NCBI GenBank assembly: GCA_944739405.2
Contig: OX123190.2
Coordinates: 89,223,086-89,287,085, forward strand
Length of the DNA: 64,000 nucleotides
Direction: 5' to 3'
From: Euclidia mi
Lineage: Eukaryota > Arthropoda > Insecta > Lepidoptera > Erebidae
Shown piece by piece: positions 1 to 10,700 of this stretch. Numbering within the stretch: position 1 is the first letter of the stretch; every line of letters begins with the position of its first letter. The translations under genes were made by a program, and so were the position numbers. The notes beneath the pieces were generated by a model. It saw only the letters and a program-made list of their open reading frames with translations. It did no database searches and had not been told where the DNA came from.

Positions 1-1685
1 TGGCCGCATAGCCGAAATGTCAAGCCCACCGAGCACTGGCGAGGCGGTCACTTTTTGTATGTGAGTCAAACTTGAAACAGCTGAACAGGCGCTCGCAGCA
101 GCCACGTGAACGGTGGACATTAGATTTTAATAGAAATTGTAATAAATGTTCATTGTACTGTGAGTAATATAATTCCATTACGCTTCCCATCAACTACTTA
201 AACCGACAATTCACGGCCATATGAAAAGATGTCGAAGAACCAAATTATAGTAGGAGAAAATGGAAGAACTGCAGTCGAAACCCCTTGACCCACAGTCGAA
301 AGACTATATATTTAAAATGAGTACTTCAAAGGAGATGTTTCCTTCTTGTATGGAACTCTGGCTACAACATGTACCTACCATATTAGAAATCCTAGGAAAT
401 TAACCCATAAACATAATTAAACTAAAAGTACTTTAAAATAGTTTTGAAGATGTAGTTTTCTACATCAATATTTTTATCATAAATATATATTTTTTTTTTA
501 ATAAAAAAAAATATTTGACGTCTATCTCAACAATGATGGCGCAATATTGTGACATTTGCAAATGACGTTTTATGAAAACATTGACATAAAATAATTGTCA
601 AGTGTTAACATCAAAATGTCAAAATGAATATTTCGTTCCGAAATGCACAGGACATGTAAGATCAGTGCAGTTTTATAACTACTTTTTACTTTAAGATAGG
701 TTCATAACGATTATTCTAAATTATTTTTATTGTAGTCGCAGTATGCTGCAATAGGCTTGTGTCCTAAAATGTAATTAGCGATTGATTAGTTCCTTTATCA
801 GATGTTAAACTGAAATAAGTACCTGATCTTTCTTCAAAAATCGATCAGCAACATTACTAATTACGGCTTTTTAAAAAACTTTTGAATTTGACACGAAAAT
901 GCTGTAAACCATCATGGTGGTTGAGTGATATCACAAAGTCCAAACAAAACAACCGGTGAATGAAGTCTGGTCTGATGTACCCACTTTTATTTTGTTATAT
1001 TCGATTTGACAGGTAAAAGTTTGACGTTTTAGTTGTATTTACTACTAAAACGTCAACAACATGAATGGCAGACGTACTGTTTGACGTAATGCTCTCTGAT
1101 TGGTGTTCACTGTCACAAGAATAAATACATTATTTTTAGTTTCAGAATCCTGAAAATAACATAAATCTTACCTTTTTATAATAAATAATAAACTTTATTG
1201 ACATCTTAAAATCATAATGAATCTATAAATACTACAATCAAACCGATTTATTCTTAGTGGGCACAAGCCTATTGAGGTACACATAGCTATTTTTATTTTT
1301 TTATTTTACATCTTTGTGTTACTTACGTATTGTCATTTCATCTCGTACAATTTCTGAACGCATTCGGTATCATGCTACAATCCAATAAACCGCCATATTG
1401 AATATGGCAAGAACATAAAAATATTTTTATTTCCTATGATCTCAAATATGAATAAATTCTTGAAATAATATTTTTCCCTGATTTCTGATATTTTTCCCGA
1501 TTTTTTAAAGTATGGTACGTTTTGTAGCCAAAAATGAAACATCTCCTTTAACTAAATGAAGTTCCTCTTTAACTGTACTGCCTGGTCCCAGTAGGTGTGG
1601 CGCGTGCGCAGCTAGCGTCAGCCACACCTCCCTTATACACTAGCATAAGGGAGGAGTGGCGGCCCCGGGGTGTTACTCTATCTGC
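1..1685. other. AT-rich stretch without a recognised gene
   Basis: No convincing coding region on either strand. The only local structure noticed is a 10-bp perfect hairpin (arms 1627-1636 and 1645-1654, arm CCTCCCTTAT) in a GC-richer patch next to the donor site of the neighbouring gene. The missing downstream exons of that gene were not found here, so they must lie left of the window or have been lost. Confidence 0.6.
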
Positions 1686-1691
1686 TCTCAC

Positions 1692-3599
1692 CTGTGCTCT
1701 TCTTCATCAATGTTATCTTCATGATTAGAGAACACGCGCTCGTCTTTAACTTGTACATTCTCTGCTGTTTCACTGAGCATTTCAGTATCATGTTCATCCG
1801 TGTCGTCGATTTGCTCTTCAAGCTGAAAATGCACAAGGTATAAACCTTCCGATATTTCTACCACGGACATCAAACAATCAGCAAGCTATATGACGCTCAT
1901 CACTCTATTAAATTTCCAACTGTTAAACATGTTTATAATAAATGTGCGTACTCACGGGAACACTCTCCAGCACATACTGACACAACCTATTGTGTGACTT
2001 CATTATTTTATTTCTGAATTGTACACATTCGTGTAGCAAAGCTGTACATTCATAGCACAGCCACTGTGGTAACCCATCCGTAGGTGAGATCTGAAACAAC
2101 ACAAATAATGATAGTAAGTCTCTATAGAGCAGCTCTAAACTTGTCATGAGGGTAATGCAATCTGAAGTGGCACTGAACATCACTGTCATTATACTTGTTA
2201 TATGTATAAACCAAAAATGTCTCACAAGGTAGAAAGCTAGTAATTTGTGAAAATGTTTCTACTGGAAATGATTGACCAATCACATACTATAAATATGGTT
2301 GATCAATCAAGTACCATGAAAAAGACTCAAACATGCAAGTACCATGAAAATAATTGATCAGTCTAACTACCGGTAACAGATGTTTTCCTCAATATACTTT
2401 GTAGGTCATAGCTCATTTCTGCAGTCAATATTCTTAAATACAAACTTTTGTAACAATTATTGTTTGATTGATTGCAACGAATTGTTCTAAATGGGAAGTG
2501 AACCCACAACTTTGTCCTTAAAAATGTCACTAAGCGCTATACCAAAAGACTAGTTAATATCAAAATTTAACATCTTCCTTTATTACACTAGTCTAACTGG
2601 ACTGGACTGAATATTAGCTGATTCACAGAGCAACTGCCTGTCTGTCCTCTGCAATCCAAGGGGATACTAATATTGGTTGGAGTGAAAATAAGGGTGTGCA
2701 AGGGAATTGGGACTTAGAAAATTTTTGACGAAAAATTTCAAAATCACAAGCTAAAACTTGTGATTTTGAAGTTTTTTTATTTCATTGCTTAGAATGGCTA
2801 AAAACAAGGGCTCCGATCAAGGGTTCACCGTCAAAATTGTCTGAATAGCATGTTACTATAGCGTTAGACAAAAAGATTTTGATGAAAAATTTCGAAGTCG
2901 ATAGATTTTAACTTTTTTTCATTTTATTGTATATAACAACTAAAAGTAAAAGCTTTTTGGTCTTGATGTTGTTTTTCCTCCATCAAAGGGTTCAGCCTGA
3001 AATCGTCTTTATGTCGTCGCATTACTGGTTACTAGGTACGTGGGGTAGCTAAGTCTTTTAAGCTAAGTTGACAGAGCTCTGCTTTGGGTACAGGGTCAGG
3101 CCGAGTGGACGAGATTTTTTCATAAATCAGTCAATCGAGATATTCGCCATGAAGGTTGAGTTTCGTCAACTTCTTAGGTTATCTCAGGTTTCCTTATAAT
3201 TAAGTGGCAGTTTATTGAGAAGAACTGACTGCCTGTCAAAGATCTTCATGACAGCTGGGACCAACAGCTTAACAATATGTAATAGTCAGTGGTGCGTGCC
3301 ACGGATTATAACTCAAAACCCTCTGCTTGGCAGTCTGATGGTATGCACTAGGCTAGCAATTAATTATAATTCATTATATATAAATAAGGCAATAATAAGA
3401 TATATTTACTTACAGTAATGCCGGTCAAATCTTTGAATGAGTCTGCAAAAGTCATTGCATTGAACATTCTAGATTCAGTCGACAGACAACCTCTACAAAT
3501 ACTTGTCTCTTGCTCAACATTCACTGCCACAGTAACCTGTGCTGCCACTGAGTCTTGGTTTGGTCCATTGTGAGTCCAATGTCTGGTATTTGCCATCAT
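1692..3599 (-). CDS. ZAD zinc-finger-associated-domain protein, 5' exons (partial gene)
   Basis: Three exons read on the minus strand with good splice signals. Exon 1 is 3599-3414 (62 codons; donor GTAAGT at 3413-3408). Exon 2 is 2090-1956 (acceptor CAG at 2093-2091; donor GTGAGT). Exon 3 is 1822-1692 (acceptor CAG; donor GTGAGA), which ends in phase 2. The joined reading gives a ZAD fold: C35 and C38 in ICRGC, the LTGI turn, then DGLP and C74/C77 in LCYEC. These four cysteines are the zinc ligands of the family. ZAD mediates dimerisation in insect C2H2 transcription factors, so DNA-binding fingers are expected in later exons; none is visible in the window. Exon 3 is acidic, typical of the linker after ZAD. 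Start taken at the first Met of a tandem Met-Met. This is the only likely host protein gene seen. Confidence 0.75.
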
Positions 3600-4367
3600 G
3601 TAATTATAATATCTTTAGAAATACTGACTACTACTACTAATAGCGCCCTCAAGGGTACACCCCAACCCTGACTACTTTTAATTTGGATATTTCATTCCAA
3701 TGTTGTGATTTAAAAATACCGAGGATTTATGTTAAGTGTGGTTTAAAAGGGTACACCCCAACCAAAAGTACACTTGGAACCTGTAAAGACAACCACAAAA
3801 ATCACAATGTTTACGATACGACTTTCATTACCTACAGACTCACTATTTGCTATCACAGACTATACTACTATAGGGATATTCATTTCACTCTTGAAAGTTG
3901 CCGCGATTTACAAATTATGACTTCGTATTTCAGCAGTACCACATTCGTAATTAATTGAATCATTAATACCTGTAGTAAATTAAATTAAACCCAACCAGAA
4001 TGTCATAATCTACAAATAAAATCGAATGGAAAGAAAAATTAAGCAAAGTGTTCTGCGTATAACGTAACGCCATAGACTTATTTAGTGATGTATGGGATGT
4101 ACTACAGCGATGCGTAGTCGATGTTTTTTATAATAAAAAACGTCAATTGGGCGTAGTAAAAATCTATAGTTTAAGTAATGAAACAATAGAACATGTATAA
4201 AAAAAAGATTTTATTCGTCTAAGCTCATATTAGAGTCAGGAACAAACATAATGTCCCTTTTTCTTTATTCGCAACCTTCGACCAGTCTTACATTGTTGAT
4301 GGCCTCCTGTAATAGGGCCAACTTCATATTTGCCTTAAATAGGGGCGAAGTATTATTTCTTGTGGCA
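3600..4367. other. Non-coding, presumed 5' flank of the ZAD gene
   Basis: No supported coding region. It contains two short related segments around GGGTACACCCCAACC (near 3650 and 3750) whose role is unknown. Confidence 0.4.
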
Positions 4368-4577
4368 TCATTTTATTTGGGCCGAAATCAGCTCAATAGC
4401 GTTATACTGGCGATGATAGGGTGGTAGTCGAAGGACCTGGTGGCCTTTTTCTTTTGCCAATTCGTCCAGAGCGTAGGTAGGAGTGGTTGGCTTATGACGC
4501 CGTATTAAGGTAATAAGCTCTGCCTTTAACATTTTGATTTCTGCTGTAACTCCGCTTTCATTCAGCCACTTCACCAA
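4368..4577 (-). pseudogene. DDE transposase C-terminal relic (IS630/Tc1-like)
   Basis: The fragment ends with LRLPPYHRQYNAIELISAQIK, which resembles the LPPYH-QYNPIELIW segment preceding the last acidic catalytic residue of DDE_3 transposases of the IS630/Tc1/mariner type. The Glu of the IEL motif is present, but P is replaced by A and W by S. Only about 70 residues remain and no N-terminal half was found upstream, so this is a dead fragment. No terminal repeats were recognised around it. Confidence 0.6.
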
Positions 4578-4970
4578 CTCGCTTTTTTTTCACATTATTA
4601 ATGAGAACTAGATTTATGCTGCGAGTATCCTTTGATCGAAAAAATAGAATTGCATAACGTCACATCCCTAACCATGGTACTGACAGATGTCAACGTCATA
4701 TAGGCAACTATCATCCGTAGCGCAAATCCATAGACTAATATATAATACTGGAGACGCAAATCTACATTAGGTAGGTATATAAAATTCTCGTGTCACAGTG
4801 TTAAATGGGTCCACAGATATGAGAATTAGTCAGATGGAACGCGCGGCACAGTTGCGTGCGGCCACTAAAGCAAATACAAAATTGAAAAGCGAATACAAAC
4901 TCGTCTCAGTGCGCTACGAAGCATCGTACAGTTCACGCGTCACGATCACTTCAACTTTTAAATTCTCAAA

Positions 4971-5047
4971 ATGCCGTCTTGTGTTCTTAAACACTGTAAA
5001 AGTTGTTCCTAAAAACAAAAACAGGAAAATGGAATATCTTTTCACAG
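4971..5047 (+). pseudogene. THAP domain N-terminal exon relic
   Basis: From ATG at 4971 the reading begins MPSCVLKHC with the C-X4-C zinc pair of a THAP domain, followed by a basic stretch and a GISFHR segment, as in the start of THAP domains. The exon ends at 5047 before GTAACT, a plausible donor. One in-frame TAA (about 5010) breaks the frame, so it is inactive. It sits just inside the left end of the P-like transposon, where the DNA-binding exon of such transposases belongs. Confidence 0.6.
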
Positions 5048-5404
5048 GTAACTATTGATAATTTGACTGTTTCCTAATTTAATTTCGATAAAATTCGTAT
5101 TTGTGCTAGAAATATGTAAGTGTTGCCAGTTTTTGTCGACGCCGTTCTGCCTGAATTAGGGAAAATGCACTTGTCAATTGATTATGTGATAATGATTGTC
5201 ATGTTAATGAAAAATACATTACCGTATTATAAAAGTATATTGTAGATATATCTTCTTTCTCATAAATATAGTAATAGAATTTCAATTTCCATTAGTATAT
5301 ACCTTACATTATATTGTTTTGAGTTCGATCCCCAAACGATATCCTAATATTCGTGTACACCCTGCTACTCGTCAAGCTTATACACTTTGTCCTTTGCACC
5401 GTTC

Positions 5405-5936
5405 TTATGGCGTAAAGAATAAGTATCAAAATCGTACAGCAACTGTTTAGCTTGACTTGGCGCCGTGTGTACATACATACTTATGGCGTAGGGAATAAGT
5501 ATCAAAATCGTACAGCAACTGTTTAGCTTAACTTGGCGCCGTGTGTACATACATACTTATGGCGTAAGGAATAAGTATCAAAATCGTACAGCAACTGTTT
5601 AGCTTGACTTGGTGCCGTGTGTACATACATACTTATGGCGTAGGGAATAAGTATCAAAATCGTACAGCAACTGTTTAGCTTGACTTGGCGCCGTGTGTCC
5701 ATACATACTTATGGTGTAGGGAATAAGTATCAAAATCGTACAGCAACTGTTTAGCTTGACTTGGTGCCGTGTGTACATACATACTTATGGCGTAGGGAAT
5801 AAGTATCAAAATCGTACAGCAACTGTTTAGCTTGACTTGGCGCCGTGTGTACATACATACTTATGGCGTAGGGAATAAGTATCAAAATCGTACAGCAACT
5901 GTTTAGCTTGACTTGGTGCCGTGTGTACATACATAC
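5405..5936. repeat. 76-bp tandem repeat, seven units
   Basis: The landmark TTATGG recurs at 5405, 5481, 5557, 5633, 5709, 5785 and 5861, exactly 76 bp apart. Each unit carries GTACAGCAACTGTTTAGCTT and a GCCGTGTGTACATACATAC segment. Units differ by a few substitutions (GGCGCC versus GGTGCC). It lies within the P-like element, which suggests internal satellite expansion inside a transposon. Confidence 0.9.
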
Positions 5937-6170
5937 TATTTATTTCTCAACTAATCGACGCCAGCGGCTTCGCACGCACATATTTTCTTATTTCTCGTTT
6001 TGCCCGATCCCGTGGGAATTTCGAGAAATCCCGTCTTGGTGCACCCCTACGGTTCCCAAGAAACATACATGCTAAATTTCAGCTTCATGCGCCGAGTAGT
6101 TTCGGCTGTAGCTTGTCTGTCAGTCAGTCAGTAACGCAAGGATTTTATATATACAGATTTACGAAGTAGT
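5937..6170. repeat. Degenerate interspersed repeat segment
   Basis: The segment has a TTTTGCCCGATCCCGTGGGA stretch, an AAATTTCAGCTTCATGCG stretch and a (GTCA)n-like run near 6120. This looks like a dispersed insect repeat tail rather than unique sequence. I cannot name the family. It may have supplied the 3' edge of the adjacent 76-bp array. Confidence 0.35.
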
Positions 6171-6451
6171 TAAAACTTAATTCGGTACCTACATTTAAGA
6201 AATGTATTTATAAAAGCATTAATTAAATCCATGGTAAATTCTTCAAAACCGCAAATGAATATAAGAATATTACATAACTATATGCAAAATACTGGGAGAT
6301 TATTCATAATCTGGCAACTTTTCACACACATAGACGCGCGTGTCCGTACAGTGTCAGTCGCCAAAGGTCACGCACACATAGCTGTCAACGTGCCACGCTT
6401 AGTTGGACGAATGCGCTCTATCTGACTAATTCTCATATCTATGAATGGGTC

Positions 6452-8178
6452 ATTCTTCGAGACACGTTTTTTAAGCAGCATCACCTTAAATAAATAGAAA
6501 TCGAAAAGTTAGCAAGCCACTTTTTTTTTCGGGCAAACCTTTAATCCTCCTTTATCTGGGTTATTGATTATTATTCAATTATCTTTAAATTTTATATCAT
6601 AAAAAAAATAAAACACCCCCATTCTTTGATTTTTGTGGAGTGTCCCAAACCCCGATCTAGTTACTTAGTAAATTATATATTTTAAACTAAACGGTACATG
6701 CTTACCAAAAAAAAACATGAAGTCCTAAGAAGTTGACAATGCTATGAAAAATTTGATCATAGTTCTAAAAGAATTACATTTGGGTGATTCTTTGAGCAAG
6801 GCATTATTTCGTGATTTGCGTAATATTTTTTTTAAATCGACATGTGTTTCTTAAAATATACGTAAAAGTAATATTTTTTATAGAAGAGGCGCCTCAGAGA
6901 GCGATATAAGTACTTACAGAGATAATCGAGGTAAAAAAATTGGAGGCCACGCAAATCACAAAACACCCACGAAAAATATTTTTTTAATTTAACTTTCTCA
7001 AATAACTTATTAAGTTATCAGGTAAAAGAATAAGTAAGTAACTAACACAGAAATATATTTTTTAAAAGCTTTTATGTATAGTAAAATCAGTCAACATTAT
7101 TTATTTTGAATTTTCGGTACTTGTATAAGTTTTTCATGAAGACAGCGTTTAGCTTGATTTTTTTTCTTCAAGTTATATTTCTGGGAACTTATTCGACTTT
7201 TCTCTAGTCTAGGTTTTTGTTCGCGGTGGTTCAAGTCATGAATACTAAGTATTTTTCCTTCAGTTTTTCTTTTATAATATCTTGCCCGGTTTTTGGCCTT
7301 GAACTCTTCATTATTTTTCAGCCTCTCTCTTCTTCTTCTTTCAGATAACTTCTTTCTTTCTATTTTTCTTCTATTGTTAATGTAATTGTGGTCTAAAAAT
7401 AATTCATTAAAATTTTAGCTAATCCGACACTATTTTTTTTATTATTAGGTACTTATAAAATCATTTTAAGTTTGATTTAAACGAATTTACATTTAACTAA
7501 AGTAATACAAAATGTTATCATAATACAATACTATTACAAAACTCAAAGTTATTTAATTTGCATGGCCAATAATTGATTTGCGTGTTACAAAACTACCACG
7601 TAAACCACGCAAATCACGACCACGAAAATCAAGATAAATCCTTTATTATAAAAATATATAAAAACCGTTTAAGTAAATATACTGTGTTTTGAATATAAGT
7701 TGCGTTACCTTATATTTGTTCGCTACAATATTTTATTCAATAAACAAATTCACAGACACCGGAGAAAATTGTACCACGCAAATCAAAGTGTTGAGAAACC
7801 ATACCCACGAAAAAAAGTTCTTACCTTAATTTTTCGGAAACTCGACGCGTCATCACAGAAGCACTCTGCCCGGCCGTCGCAGCGGGAATAGTTGTAACAT
7901 AAATTAGGATGACGCAACATTGGGCCGCGAAATTAGAGATGTGCTAATGAATTTACAATGGTCCACGCAAATCAATAACTACCCCGGGACAGTTACATTT
8001 TAATTTTTTTTAGATTAAAATACTTCTCCGAAACGGCTGAACTTATTTGTATGAAATTTTACATGTATATTCGGTAGGTCTGAGAATCGGTTGAAATCTA
8101 TTTTTCAAACCCCTAAGTCATCAGGGCTGCCCAACGCAATTTTTTTTTTTTTATATTTGGTATTTTTTATTTTATTTT
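6452..8178. other. AT-rich non-coding stretch
   Basis: No coding region, RNA gene or repeat array could be supported. Several short segments around CACGCAAATCA recur (near 6950, 7600, 7775 and 7960), which may be a dispersed low-order repeat. Confidence 0.4.
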
Positions 8179-8309
8179 TAGTTTTTTATGATAAGGCAAT
8201 ATTAAAATAAATACCACCTTTAATTTCCTCCCTTTTATCATCAACCTCTACTAAAGGGAGGAAATTAAAGGTGGTATTTATTTTAATATTGCCTTATCAT
8301 AAAAAACTA
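8179..8309. repeat. Fold-back palindrome, 57-bp perfect arms
   Basis: Arms 8179-8235 and 8253-8309 are perfect inverted complements around a 17-base spacer. The arms are AT-rich with a CCTCCC/GGGAGG core end. The right arm abuts directly on the SART-like endonuclease fragment that follows. No target-site duplication was recognised. It could be a fold-back/MITE element or a repair-generated inverted duplication. Confidence 0.85.
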
Positions 8310-8437
8310 GCGGCGTCAGCGGGGCGGGTCCGTCGTGGACGTCACGTTCGCGAGCCCCGCTCTTGCGCGCCGTGTCCGAGGCTGGCGTGTCGTCGAGGAG
8401 GCGGAGACGTTGTCGGACCACAGATACATTAGGTTCG
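8310..8437 (+). pseudogene. SART-like ORF2, endonuclease fragment (left part)
   Basis: The frame beginning CGTCAGCGGGGC reads RQRGGSVVDVTFASPALARR and continues to LSDHRYIRF. This corresponds to residues about 168-208 of the intact SART ORF2 in this window and includes the catalytic Asp (VVDV) and the SDH triad. The fragment is truncated at its 5' side by the palindrome and interrupted at 8437 by another LINE. The same ORF resumes at 10701. Confidence 0.8.
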
Positions 8438-10700
8438 GGGTGTAGTGGGGAAATAGCGTCTGCATTATGACAGCCGGCTTGACAGCGTATAGTGTTAGTT
8501 AAAATGCGTTATTCCTTACAAACTCTCTTTCAGTGGCTCCAAGAAGCTGCAATGCACGCAGCGGCCACACCCCGGTAAACCGCGTCGGCTCGCGGGCTAA
8601 ACCTGGAAGAGGGGGTTTGCTACTTTGTGAGCAAGCTTAAAGCGGTATCCTCCCGCACAGTGCATGAAGTCTGTCTCGGCAAAGAAGGCAACCCACCGCA
8701 GATATGTAACGGGTTCGGTGGACTTGGCGAGGCAGCAAGGCAATGTGGAAGGCCTAGGGCGACGGTAGAGGGCTATAGAGACCGTCCGCCAGATACATCA
8801 TCTGCCTCTGTCTCCGGTCGTAGTGGTTCACCACTCCACTGGGCATAGATAGGGAAGGACGAGTGCGTGCATTTGTGTTTGCGCGAACACTAATATCCTG
8901 CGTACCTGACAGCTCACGAATTTTTGGACTCCGATGAAGCAAAGTCCTGCGGCGATGGGTTGAGGTAGAGAGGTCTGGTGTGATGCTCACCAGGCTTTGT
9001 CTGATTCCTGCACGTAGGCGGTCCCGGGGTGTGGTAGAAACATCGTGGTCGCTTTTACACTGCATTGGGGTGACAGTGTAGATTCGGCAGCACCCGGGGT
9101 GACAAAGCAGCCCTTTTTAGGGAGGCACTGCTTTCCCCGCTCAGCCGGGGAGGGGGCTAGAAAAGGTGCCCTAAAGAAATGCTCGCCCTACACCAACAGG
9201 ATGGTAGTAGCCACGGCTGCCTCTGCATCTTTTAACACGTGGTCGACGTTACATGAAAAAAGATATCAAGACTCCTAAAATGAATTTTGGTGCGTGGAAT
9301 GTGCGTACGCTTCTTGATTGCGATGATAATGCCTGTCCGGTGCCTCGAGAAGCTTTGTGGGTAGTACTGGGTAGATTGGGATGAACAACAAAGTTTGTTA
9401 ACCTTGTGAGACTTTTGCATGACGACATGAAGTGTTGTGTGGCAGTCGACGGTGAGCAGTCCGGCTTCTTTCCCGTCACCTGTGGGGTAAAGCAGGGATG
9501 CGTTCTTGCACCAACACTATTCGCGATGTACTTTTCTGTCGTTGTCCGCGAGGTTGTACAAGCACTTCCCGAAGGAATCCGCATCCGCTTTCGGACAGAT
9601 GGAGAGTTGTTTAACCTGAGCAGACTCCGAGCTCAGACCAAAGTGTCGTACGCTTTAGTTACGGAAATCATGTATGCGGATGATTTGTGCTTCGTTACTG
9701 ATTCCCCAGACAGCCTGCAACAGCTTATGTCCGTTTTTGCCGAGTCTTGTCACAAATTTGGTCTTAAGATCAACGCCAAGAAGACAGAAGTAATGACTTT
9801 GGACTCGCTTGGTCGTGAGCAGTGTACAATTAAACTCGGCGAGGATTGTCTGCAGCAGGTTGATAAATTTCGATACCTAGGGAGCACTGTAACATCTAAG
9901 TGTGACCTAGAAGCGGAAATCAACAGCAGAATTAGTGCCGCAGCTGTGGCATTCGGTAAGCTGAACCAAAAGGTCTTCTGCTCTCATAATCTGCAACTGG
10001 GGACAAAAGTCTCCGTATATATGGCAATAGTTCTGCCCAACCTCCTATACTCCGCTGAGACATGGTGCTTGTATCGTCACCATATTCGCTCACTTGACCG
10101 GTTCCACCTTAGGTGTTTGCCTAAGATCATGAATATCAGATGGTCAGATCGTGTGAGGAACACTGACGTGTTGCGACGAGCCAGAGTGAGTGGCATCGAG
10201 GCATATATTATGCGGCGACAACTTCGGTGGAGCGGCCATGTATCACGAATGGCGGAGGAACGTGTGGCGAAGCGTATCTTCTTTTCAGAACTCCAATACG
10301 GTAAGCGAAAACGCGGTGGTCAGTATCTGAGATATAAGGATGTTCTGAAAAGATATTTTAAGAGATGCAAAATAGAACCTACGCATTGGGAGGACCTGGC
10401 AAATCGGCGCGCAGAGTGGCGTAAACTTGTTCACGATAAAGTGGATGAGTTTGAGATGACACGTAGGTCTGATCTGGATCAGAAAAGGGACGACCTCAAG
10501 TCCCGTCCACCTGCAGCCGTTCCATACAATTATAATAGCGGTGTGCTAACGTGTACTCAATGTGGGCGCACGTTCACAGCTAAAATAGGCTTTGCAAGCC
10601 ATTGGAGAGCACACTTACGAGCTGCAACATCCAGCTCTATAAATTAATAAAGAGTCCAGGAAGCTGTCGCTGTAGCCGAATACGGCTGTGAGGCTATATA
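8438..10700 (+). mobile_element. LINE inserted into the SART-like endonuclease
   Basis: The insertion splits the SART-like ORF2 and is flanked by TAGGTTCG at 8430-8437 and 10701-10708, consistent with a target-site duplication. It has a ~840-bp GC-rich leader without a convincing ORF, then a remnant coding region (9281-10647), and a short 3' end with a small hairpin (TAGCCGAATACGGCT) and a TATATA tail. It is younger than the SART-like copy it interrupts. Confidence 0.75.
9281..10647 (+). pseudogene. Non-LTR reverse transcriptase, internally deleted
   Basis: The reading starts NFGAWNVRTLLD, the beginning of an APE-type endonuclease. After a few codons it jumps into the palm region of a reverse transcriptase (ALWVVLGRLG, then LLHDDM), so most of the endonuclease and the RT fingers are deleted. 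An in-frame TGA lies at 9382. The remaining RT keeps GVKQGCVLAPTLF, the catalytic MYADDL and a KFRYLGS thumb motif, followed by RWSGHVSRM and RYKDVLKR blocks. The C-terminus has a C2H2 finger (CTQCGRTFTAKIGFASHWRAH pattern). This C-terminal layout is seen in CR1/L2-type endonuclease-reverse transcriptase proteins, but I do not assign a clade firmly. Confidence 0.75.

Larger units (their letters stand above)
4812..6443 (+). mobile_element. P-superfamily-like DNA transposon, internally degenerate
   Basis: Terminal inverted repeats start CA(C/T)AGATATGAG. The 24-bp ends at 4812-4835 and 6420-6443 differ at one base, and similarity extends a little further in. An 8-bp direct repeat AATGGGTC flanks the element at 4804-4811 and 6444-6451. 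CA termini, an 8-bp target duplication and an internal THAP-type exon are together characteristic of the P superfamily. The body contains the THAP exon and a 76-bp tandem array but no transposase catalytic domain, so the copy is non-autonomous. Confidence 0.7.

Noticed and set aside
5405..5936. CRISPR-like array
   Set aside because: Units are contiguous 76-bp tandem repeats without unique spacers, in an insect-type genome.
8180..8308. microRNA precursor
   Set aside because: Perfect 57-bp arms without bulges fit a fold-back repeat, not a miRNA hairpin.
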